Made by a program: the position numbers and the translations under genes
In this document: piece after piece, positions 30,351 through 42,300 of the stretch
Position numbering within the stretch: the first letter of the stretch is position 1
Layout: every line of letters starts with the position of its first letter
DNA from: Acanthosepion pharaonis
Lineage: Eukaryota; Mollusca; Cephalopoda; Sepiida; Sepiidae
DNA length: 64,000 nt
NCBI GenBank assembly: GCA_903632075.3
Contig: CAHIKZ030005576.1
Location: 653,001 to 717,000 of the forward strand
Direction of reading: 5' to 3'
The notes under the pieces: model-generated
Told to the model about the DNA's origin: nothing
What the model saw: the letters and a program-made list of their open reading frames with translations, nothing else
The model's database searches: none

Positions 30351-33300
30351 GTTAGGCTTTTAATAATTTCTTCTGCAAGATTTTTCTTTTTTTTTTAACT
30401 CATTTCACCCCAAGAAAGGTAATGTTGCCACTAAGACAAAAGGGGTTACTGGGAGTGGAAGAGAATAAGAAGACTTTAGTGAGAAGAAAAGACAATAAAA
30501 GAACAGGTTTCAGAAAGACATAAGATGGTGATAATGCCACTAAGACAAAAGAGTTTACTGGGAGTGGAAGAGACTTTAATGAAGAGAAAGGACAATAAAA
30601 GAACAGGATTTTAGGAAGACACAAGATGTTTAAATATTTTACTTATTTTATTAAATAATATTTAATCATATTGTTTTTTTTTTTTTAATTAGGAATTTCA
30701 ATTTTAACTATTTAAGAAAAACAAGAAAAGAATATATTGATCAAACATCCTATTAGTCCCTCCAGAGCAATCAATGCTTTTATGACCTTCATCACCATCT
30801 GCTAATTGACTCCAGTCACAATCCAATTCACTGCCACAGTACAAAGATTAAAGAAAAATTCTTAGCAGCCACTCTAGAAAAACATGTCTTGTAATATATG
30901 TCCTGAACCATTCCAAGACAAATTTCTCAAAATCCAGAACAAATTCAGATATCATGGCCAGCTACTCAAGAACAAAAATGATTCAAAGCAGTTAATCTGT
31001 ATAAAGTAATATTTATACAACTTTTGTCATGTTTTTGTTCTGTGTTTTGCTACTTAAATTGTTTTTCTTGTTTTTTTAACAACTTAGAACCATTTGGCAA
31101 GATATCTCTTGAGAAAATTCTTTACTTTGTTTTTTCTTACTCTGGCAGTGAATTGCATAGTGATTCAAAACCATTTATAGATAGTGGTGAAGTCACAACA
31201 ACACAAGTTCCATAACCCATTAGAGTCTTATAAGCACCACATGTATTGTAGCCATGTTGTATCTAGGACAAGATAGCCTGTTAGAGATCATCTCTCTTCA
31301 GGTTGGTCTTGAATTCAGAGCTGTTCTTCAAGACTGGTTGCCATTCCTAGCAAGAGAACCCAATCTGCCCTACTATTTAAACCACAATTGAAGGAAGATG
31401 GTTTCATGCCTTTTCCAAAGGCATTAGTGTGAAGTGAACAAAACAAAATTGATTAGAATTTGAACTCGGTTAACCAATTTCATTTTCTGATGCACTGATA
31501 ACTATTACATTATTGGTGCATCCATATATGATGAAGGCAGTGAAATAAATCAATGGTTTATTTCACTAGGGTGGATGATAGGATATTGACCAATATAATC
31601 TTACACACTGACACTGATATCAGGATTTCTCACAAGTCAAGTGATTAAATATAGAAAAAGAAATAAGTTTATGATCAAACTGTGTAAGAATTATCAGTAT
31701 TGCTACAAATGTTAAAATAACAACTAATATAGATTCTTTTGACAATACCATAAAAGACTGAGACAATAAAACCCACTCCATTTATAAAACCCAGCTAAAT
31801 TGGGAAAGTCCATTTGTAGAGGTGAGATTGGCAGGTTCCACTAGAAAGTTTGCGTGTTTTATTCAATGATTAACTGTTCAAAATTCTTATTATCTTTTAT
31901 TTGGAAACATAGAAATTTGTCATTTTAGCACAGATCAAACACAATTTAATAAATGTTATTTTAATATAGATTGTTTAAACTGAGATTTTTTTTTAAATTT
32001 TTATAAAAATCTCACTTTAAACCATCAAGTAATCAAATGTTATCTGTCATTTCAGGAATTCTACCCAGATATTTGTTTACATTTGCTAGGCTAGCTACTC
32101 CCTGTTACAGATGCCTGCTCAGGCACATTTGTGTTTCTTCAATACCTGTAGAACCAACCTGTAGTTTATATTGCAACTATTCTGACTGGATCTTAGTTAC
32201 AGTTTCTAGGAGAGAACTCACAATCTGGCATGATCAACAGTTGAACAAGGCCAATATACTAAAACTCTCAGTCATTATGACTTGTGACCATATACTAGCA
32301 CAACTATCAATGGGTGCCAAACAGTTTTGTCTAACCAATTTCAATCACAAGGCTTCAGTCAACCCATAGTATAGTTTTCAAGCATGTTCCAATGATACTG
32401 CACACTGGGATGATCTCCCTATGATGATATTATCAAAAATTCACTTCTCTAACATTGACTGTGGTGAAATTCAGACATGTCTCACAATTAGTATACTAAA
32501 ACTCTAACCACTCAGCCACATACGTACATGTTATCATGTAAACCAATAACAACAGCCTACATGATACTGAGAGATGGACACTGCCAAGTAACTTATCTTG
32601 CCAAGTGAAACATTATGTAAGAAACATTATATCAAATTTTGACAGTATATTATTATGAAATATTTTGCTGGTTTTTTGCTCATCTTAATTTCACTTGCTT
32701 TTATTGCATCTCTCATATCATTCTATGATCCTTAAGTAAGCAGTGCAAATTAAAAAGAAAAACACTGACAGAATTTGAGCTCACATTCCATATTCTTCAG
32801 AGCTTGTCTTTCTATTGGTACCTTACCAATAAGGCTACAAAGGCCAAAAAGCAGATTTCATCCAAATTTAGTCATCTTTACTACTTTAAACAACATAAGC
32901 TGCCATCTTGTTTATGTATATTTTACACTGGTAGTATTAGATATAATAGTATTAAAATTTCTTTGATGAAGCAATGACACATTCAGTCATAGGTTTAAGC
33001 AAATAAAAACAATGATATAATGTAATTTCTTATACTTTACTGTCACTGTCTTTAAATTATCATTGTAATGTTTTGATTAAAAAGAGAAAGAAAATATCTT
33101 GGTCTTCTCTACTCTCCAAGGTCCACTATAGGCATTAGTCTATCTGCGATAAATTAACACCTTAATGAGATGGAAGGAAGAACTAGAATAATGCAGAGAT
33201 GAACTCCAGAAATGTGTTATTATCCCCACCCCACAAAGAAATCTAAGCACATATAAGAAGGCATGCAGCATGTGAAGAGGGCAAGCAAAAAAGGTCTTTC

Positions 33301-36300
33301 TTATAATGTCCCCAAGAGGGGCACAGTACAGCACTGTGGTATCTCTTTGGTTTAGAATGAATCAGACTTGTGTTATTCTTCATGGAAAACCAAAAAACAA
33401 CCTTGTCCATGAGAAACCAAGCAGCAATTGACTATTCTCACCAAGGCTGTTATGTTAGTCTCAAAGGCCAACTTAAAACATTAGTATCTATCAAAAACGA
33501 GATAATTTCCTGCTGTATTCCTAAAAATTGTTTTGAACTATATGATTTCAAAATTTAAAAACAAATATATTTTCAATTATTGTATTTGTATTTATCGTTT
33601 ATTTTTTAAAATCATTTATTTTTAAAATTATTTATTTCTAAAATTATTTTCTTACAGGAAATGAGAAAAGTCAAGCAGTTGGAAAATATTCTTGCACATG
33701 GAGACATAAAACCCTTTCTCATTTACTCAGAGATGCTGACTATTATTCTCTTCAGTCCATGAACATTTTGACAAATATCTCTGATCTGAAACAAAAGCTG
33801 CACCTGAATCTTGAGACAGATTTATTTCTTACAACTTTCATGTCAGAAAAAAAGTCACATGAAGTGAAAGTAATGTCAAAGCTGTGTGATGCTCTTTGCA
33901 AGCAATTTGCAATTCAAACAGTAAGAAAACATTTTACCAATTATACAAAGTATTTTTTGATATTTTAAGTATTTTTAGATTTTATTTTTTAAGTTTGAAA
34001 ATTTTGATTTTTTAATTTAATTTCGTGTATATTTTAATTTTTAAGATTTTAAATATTTTCAAATTTTTTAACAATTTAGAAATGTTTTAATATTTAGCTT
34101 TTAAAATATTTAAGTATCTTTAAATATTTTTCTGCTTTTTGATTTTTTACATTTATTTTCCTAATATTTTTAGATTTTTTATAAATATTTTAATTTTAAT
34201 ATTTTAAAAATATTTATTTAGCTTTTAGAATATTTAAGTATTTTTAAATAATTTTCTGCTTTTTGATTTTTTTATATTTATTTTCTTAATATTTTTACAT
34301 TTTTTAAAATTATTTTAATTTTTAATATTTTAAAAATATTACTGAGTATTTTTTTTAAATTCAACAAAATTAGCAATTTACAATTTTTAATGCATGCAGC
34401 ATTCCGAGAGGTCTTGTCTAAATTAAATGAACTGTGGCAGAAATATTAGTGAACCAAATAAAAATAAAGTGGGACTGAATAAAAAAGAATCATTCACTCT
34501 ATGAAAAACTCATCCACCGACACTGATTCAAACACAATAACAAATATGAAAAACATATCCAAAATGCAGAAAGTGTCCAGAATCTATTAGAAAAGTCGTT
34601 TGTCACTTCAAGTTTTTTTTATTTTGTAAGCTTAGTGTTAGTAAGGTTGTATTTGGAAGATTTGCTAATAGTGTAGTTGGTTTTAGAACATAAATTTTAA
34701 ATTATTTATTCAGTTTTAATTTTTTTCTAAATTTATTCAAATTCTTGTACTATTTTTATTATTATTACTAATACTACTATTTTCTTTCCTAGGTTGTTGA
34801 CTTGGGAAGTGGGAAAGGCTACTTAGGTGTCCAGCTGGCTGACAATTACCAACTTCAAGTAATTGGAATTGATGCATCACTCATTCATACATTAGGAGCC
34901 AAAAAACGTGCTTCGATACTAAAGAAGCAACAGCCCAAGTCAATAAAAAAGAAGCCACAAAAAATATCAAACACAGAACAGTCTTTTCTAACTAGAAAGG
35001 ATTTCCATGAGAACACTGCACTTAACAAAACCAACCTGTCAAATGATAATGAGAATTTATCTGAGCATTTAACAAACAAACCAGAAGACAGTTTCCCAAG
35101 TCAAGAAAATTCGAATAAAGGTTTCTATTTGCCAACAGCAGCTTTTGTAGATAATAATACCGATATAATGCAATTATTATCAAATGAAGTTGATGTTAGT
35201 CACTTAAATGGAAAGTTGCAGGTGTTAGTAACAGGTCTTCATACCTGTGGTAATTTATGCCCAAGTGCTCTTCAGTTTTTCTCAGGTAATCCAGCTGCTT
35301 GGGTATTATGTAATGTTGCATGCTGTTATCACCTCCTGGATGAAGAAAACATATCTACAGGTATGTTAAAGCATAAAATGAAGTGTCAAAAAATTAAAGA
35401 CAACCACACACTGGATTGTTTTATGATATGGTAGGTAAAAAGAAAATATTAACTTACTTTCTCTTCAATTGACAACCTATTCAGGAGGAAACAAAAGAAA
35501 GAAATTGAAGACCAGAGAACATTGTGCATTTATTAGGTGAAGGAAATGTATGGGTGTTTAGGGAAATAAAAATAATAAGGTGTAGTGGTTATGCATTTTT
35601 TTTTTTATATTTAGTTGGTAAAAATAATGAAGAAAGGAAGAGGGCAGTAGAAGTGAGCGTCTTGTGGGCTTGGTTTAAGAAAGGTTACAGGTTCAAACCC
35701 TCTACCTTCAAGAAGCAGTGAAAATAGGGATATTGATTTCCACCCCCCCCCCACTTTTTCTTTATCTCTTTTTTCTTCTTTTTTCTTTTTCTTTGAAAGT
35801 GGAATAGATTTGTACCAAAATGACATCTTTGGTAGGTTTTATAGAACATTTCTTTTAATTGCAAACCACAAGTTTGACTTTCCATCACTAGTAGAAATGA
35901 ACTTAGTTGGATGATATACATAATAGGCAAAGAGATAGTGTAACTGTGTCAGCCATGGGACACAAAAAGGATTTAAGACTGACTGAAGTATGACTGTTAG
36001 GTTCAGAAAGATGGTGCATTCTATCTATGCTCTTTCTTAAGGTATACAAGAATATACAAAGTACAATAGGAATACCTCCCACATAATGGTAAAACATTAG
36101 ACACCATTGCCACGAATGTCTTACTATTATGCAAGAGGTATTTCTGCTGCATCATGTATATTTTCTGGACAAATATCAGCAATATATGAAAATTGCAGGC
36201 AACCACAAATAATGCAAAATAAAAATCAATAAATACTCACAAGAATGGTAACTACTCAAAGAATGGGAACATTGCATCAAATTACATTCCAACCCATCAA

Positions 36301-39300
36301 TTCAATGCACTAACTGCATTCTCTGGAGTTTCTTGGATAGCAGCCAATAAGTGTATTGTTAGTGACTCCACAGCATTGGTTACTGTGTCCCACCTAGACC
36401 AGAGAACATACTATGGAACTGTTACCTGATCAAATGAGCCATATTTCCACCTTCTTCAGGAAGATGGTAGAAACTATGGACTATGGATCCAGTATGTCAG
36501 CAGGGTATTGTGCAAGCTGGTGGTGGCTCTGTAATGGTGTGGAGTGTGTTCTCTTGGATTTTACAAGAACTCCATGGAAAACTACAATCTGTTTTAGAAA
36601 GGGTAAAATACACAAATAGTATTGCGGATCATTTGCATCTGTTTGTGTTTGTCATGTCTGCCAGTGATATTGGTTTGTTCTAGCAAGATAATGAAAACAA
36701 CTGAACACATTATACACAGGTGAAACAAAACTGGTTCTTGGAACACCTGACTGAATTAAAGGTACTCCACTAGTCCCTACGCTTGCCAAAATCCTATTTA
36801 GCATGTATGGAACATGTTGCAAACCTCACTAAATTCCTGCAGCAATACCCAAACAAACAACTCTGATATGGATACTTCAAAAACATGCCTGGATAGATAT
36901 ACCTTTGCAATGGCTCCAGCACCTCATAAACTATATTCCATCTTTTACAGCCATCATTATATCATGGTCTGGTGCTTCTGCTATGTATTTAGAGATTCTT
37001 GATAAAATACAAAGAAGAATCTGCAATGTTATTGATCCTGACCTGGCAACTCAGCTTCAGTCACTTTCTCACTGCTGTAGAAGACTCTTCCATTTTCCTG
37101 CTTTCCTGTCAATTTTGATCTTTAAAAATTTAAATGCAATTTCCATCGTTATCTTCTGTCTTCTTAATTTCTGTTCTTTTACTGTTCTCTCTCCTTAAAA
37201 AAATGTTCTCATATTCTTTCACACTTGGTAACCCCCCCCCCTTTGCATCTTAGTGGCTTTATTGCCTTACTTGGCATGGAATTATTTTTAATAAAAATAT
37301 TCAAGGAAAGAGAGTTATACATTATTAGATAGTTGTGCCTAATGTTTTGGTATAAGTAAAAAACAAAGAATATTTTTTAAACTACTTTTAAGTATATCAT
37401 AATAATCAGTATGGCAATATTAACTTAGAATATCAAAGCCCTGTGTGTATGTATGTAACAAATTTTAACAGATACATTCATCTATTGGGAAGAGTTTGTT
37501 CTTTATACCTTTATTATATTTATATTATTATATGAAAAAAATATATCCTGAATCAAAATTGCAATAAAATTAAGATGTTTGTTTGGAAAGTTATTTTTTT
37601 AATAAAATATACTGTAGACTTTTAGATAGTAAAATAAAAAAGAATTGCTGAAAAATTATTTTTCAAAAGATTTATTTTATTTAATTAAATTAAAAAATGT
37701 TTTTGGATGTTAATCTACATAGAACCTTCTGAAATGTTCTTAAATAATAAGGGTAGTTTTATAATCAAGAAATTTAACAAAATCTATTAGTCATGATTTT
37801 TTTTTAAATAATGTTAATTTTTTTTCCATGTACTAACATTGTAGTTATATGAAAGAAACATTAAGAAATATTTTTATTACTTTCTTGATTACTTCCCAAT
37901 CATCCTGTGACAGGGTTGAATGTTGAGTTGTGTTAAAGTTACCCTCATGTTTTATGTATTAATAGTTAATAGAGGATTCCTTTTTTCTTTTTTAATTACT
38001 GAAAATGAAATGAATAAAACATACAAAAATAAGACTTTGAGACACCTGTTGAAATTAATGGCAAGAATATGTATTGTTTTGTTGTGATGTTAATTACAAT
38101 ATTGGTATTGTGTGCATTAAAATGTACTCAGTGTTATTGTCTCTTATGTTTCTTTTAAGTTTGGGTTTACTTGTTTTTGTTTGTTCCAAGAATTTCATGA
38201 TTAAGGGTAGCATTTGAAACAGTTAACAGTGGATTTTCATGGAGCGAAGAAGATATGTCTGTGTTGTTCCTTTTTACTACTGCTACCCTACTGTATTCTA
38301 CTGACTTCACTTGTGATGGAAGAGTTGTTTTTTATAATGATGAAGTTTCAAATTTTAGGATGATGAAATATTCTTATCATCAGTCATCACTGATGGAAAG
38401 GTTATTAGAATGATGAAATATTATCATTCTCGATCATAACAATCCTATGTATATAGTTGCAACTGATCTCTTATTGAACAAAGGTGTTTTCATCTTCTTT
38501 ATGAACAGTGATTAAAAAAAAAAATTCTTTAAAACATTTCATCAAAATGTAATTCAAAAATTATTTCTAATATTTCAGATGATTTCCAGAGTGGAACTCC
38601 AAGTGGTTTCCCCATGAGTTCATTTTTGAGAAAAAGAAAATTTAAATTGGGCCGTGGAGCAAGAAACTTAGCATCCCAATCAATATCTCGGAATATGTCC
38701 TCTGGTCAGGTAAATAATTTCATGTTTAAATTTTTTTTCCATTTTATTTTAATACATTTTTAATCTTTTAAGCAAACCTCTTTATTCATGTTTATCATAA
38801 ACTTTCTATAGCTTTCTTTTAAATATGCTTTACACATTCATCCATATTAATTATAATATTAATATTATTAATCAATCTTATAATTATATAACCTCAAAGA
38901 AATTTTGCTTATAAATTTATATTTTTCATTGATATATATTTTTGATTTTTGTTTATTTTCCAACCAATAAATTACACTGGTCTACATATGTTGGTGCAAG
39001 CTATCTTATGCTTTTTTCTTGGTTAATTTTGGGATGCTGAATCCAAAATTCATGTTCATTTTTATTGGTTAGCTCCACATTTTACTGTACAGAATTTGCG
39101 TACTTTTCAAAAAAAGTGACTATTTATTACCAAATTTCTCATAATGTTCAAATTAATTCTGAATACATCCTGCAAAAAAATGTGAATGTTATTGAATTCC
39201 TGATTGATCAAACATTTGTTGTTATATTATAATAATACCTGATGATAATGATAGTGTAATTGTATTAGTCTAAGTTATGAAGCAGATTTTGTATATGTTC

Positions 39301-42300
39301 CCTCCAGTTGTCTTTTAAGAAGAACAGATAATGTCCAAGTTTCAGATCCACACAGATTTGGACTTTTAAAGAGAATGGAAGGTTCTTATGAAGTTTGTTA
39401 CATGCATTGCATGCAAGAGCTTTGCGGATGTTGAAGTCTTTTTGGGAATCTTATGTGAGATCCAAGATATTTGAAGTCCCCAACTCTTTTGATGGATGTA
39501 TTATTGAGTGACTTCAACTCGTACGGTTCAGGGGAGGTTGTGATATATTCTTACTCACATTGCAATAGAGACCTTGAAAGATGACTAGATGGAACATATA
39601 CAAATCTGCTTAGAAAAATCAAGAATACCAGTTGAAGATCCCATGTAATGCTTCACAATTTACAGAGACCTGAGACCAATCTCAGGTCAAACAAAAATGA
39701 TTGCAGTTTTCCGGCCACTGCCACCAAGTGGACAGGGAGATCGTCTCACCCTTACTTCTATGGCATCCTTCTGGAGGTGTCTTCTCATAAAAGGTGACTT
39801 TCCCAGACACCATGGCTCTGGACTCAGGGTTGGACATTGGGGATCTAGGGATGACAATGCAGGACTCTGCAGTATAGAAAGAGATTGTCAATGGAGTTCT
39901 GACCAACCACAGGGAGGTCAAAGGATGATGACGAAGTTATGAATGAAAACAATACAAAGTCCTTGGATATAATGCATAATGACAGTGACAATGTAATTGT
40001 ATTGTTCTAAGTTATGAATGGAAACATTATAAAGTCCTTGGATATAATCACTTTACATAATCTGCATCAAACATTTGGAATTAAAACTTGAATTGCATAC
40101 AATATGGTATTCTGAGCAACAAAACTAAAGCTAATGGTGGGAAATTGATGTTATTTTTGGATTCAGCACCACAAAATTGTTAAAATTAGCCAAAAAATTG
40201 CATGCACCCTTTCAAAAATTATTTTTTATAGTCCTGTGTTATTGAATCTCAAATAAGGAAACATATTTAATTTTGATTGCTTCATATTTTCCTTCAAATG
40301 AAGAAAAATTATATAAAATATTATTTACTGGTAATTATGTCAAAATTTAAAGGAACTTGTCAGCAAAGAACTATTTGAATTGAATTAATCTGTAATCATG
40401 AATAATGTAACCTGAATTTTGTTTTTATTTTTCAAGAAGTAAACTCTGACTGACTTAACATCAAAAGCATGTTTGTAATCACCATTTTAATTTCTCTCTC
40501 TCTCTCCTTGTATCTCTTCACCAGTTACAAGGCCATTCTTTATTCCCAAGAGCTCTACTTCAAAAGATCATCCAAGAAACAGTAGATCCAGAATTTCACA
40601 AACCAAAAGAAGCTTCTTCCAAACTTAGAAAACTCGGAAGTAAATGTTCCACATTTTTGGAATATGTCAAGAAAGCTTTTATAAAACTTGGTTTCTCTTC
40701 TGATCATGTAAGTTCAATTTTTGTAGAAAAAAAAGTTAATTTTCTTGTGTAAAAGCCAATGTCATTTTTGTTTGTTTCTTTTGTTACACTAAAGCAAATG
40801 AATATGAAAAATTTTAATATGAACCCTGTTTGTGTTTGAACTTCTAACTTAAAAGTAAGCAGGTAAAAAATATGCCAGTATAATGTTGTTGAAATTCTCT
40901 TTGAAATGCTTAGGATTATTTTGCCAGTTTTTTTTTTCTAAATATTTTTTCTATGAGGAAAATATTTATATTCACACATATCCATGAACTTTTTCACACC
41001 TAATAACTATTAATACACATATTTTTGTGTCAATTTGTGACTACAGAAAAATTCTCTTTCTCTGATTTTGAATGAATTCTTTCAATAAAATTATTTGCAA
41101 TGCCTTACTACAGTAAAATAATGCCCAGTGTATTACTATGAGAAAATAATGTACAATGCATTCTTCTAATAAAGTCAATTACAATGCATTCTTATAGTAA
41201 AATAATTTCCAATGCATTATAGTAAAATCATTTCCAAAGCATTCTTATGTAGAATCATTTCCAATACATTCTTCTAATAAAATCATTTCCAGTACATTTA
41301 TCTCATGAAATAATTTCTAATGTATTCTTATACTAAAATCATTTCAAATGTATTATACAAGTAATAACTCTATTCTATCAGTCTTGCATCACTTATTTTC
41401 CTGATTTTTAGTACACAGCAGACAAACTGAAGGCCAAAACATTTTTAATTTAATGTTAGGTTTTTAAAAAATTGCAATAATGTTCAAATTTTTTTCCATA
41501 TTCCCATAAATATTTTTCTTAGTACTGAAAATCATAGTCGATGAATGGTTAAATAACAATTATAGTCAGTGAACAATAATAAGAAAAGCTAAAACTTTAT
41601 ATTTGTATTCAATTTCAAATACACTCACTAATAAAATAAATTGTTCCTTTTTTTTTATTACCAGAATCTTTCTTTATTTCTTTTATAATCATAGGTGTAA
41701 ATATAGCATCAATTATATAACAGGTTAGCTATAATTTCTGCTAAATTATCTACATTGAATCTTTTAAACTTAAATTTTTACAAACTGAGTTAGATAAAAT
41801 TTATTATTTCTCTAAATTTTTTAAACAATTTTGAATTCAATTGGTTAAACTAGAACTTACATATATTTTACCTGAAATAATACAAGTTAAATCTATTCAA
41901 AATTAAAAAGAAAAACCTCCATTGTGAGCACCACATAGGAAGCAAAACTTATTGTCTAACCAATATAAACATACCTATTTCTTTATAATTTGATCTTTTT
42001 TTATATATATATATTCTTTATTTTTCAGCCAGGAAATATTAATAATCTTAATAGCTAAATAAGTAAAAATATTCATCTATTTATATGTATTAATATTTAT
42101 TTATTTATTATATTTTCCAGATATGTGAGCAAGTGATTTCTGATTTCATTACAAGATATGAAGATGAAAAGAAAAGGCTTGCTGCATTTTTTCAACTGAA
42201 AACTGTCTTGGCACCAGTTATAGAAGCCATTATCATTCTTGATAGACTTTATTTTCTTCTTGAACAAGTAAATTTTACTCCAGTTTTGTTTCTTTTTTTA

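Noticed and set aside
35364..35434. Extension of METTL25 exon 3 ORF to 35434
   Set aside because: The donor ACAG|GTATGT at 35360 is strong, and the next exon continues the family alignment in phase.
41090..41345. CRISPR-like array of 28-bp repeats
   Set aside because: The units are contiguous and imperfect with no unique spacers, in a eukaryotic intron; it is a tandem repeat inside an interspersed element.
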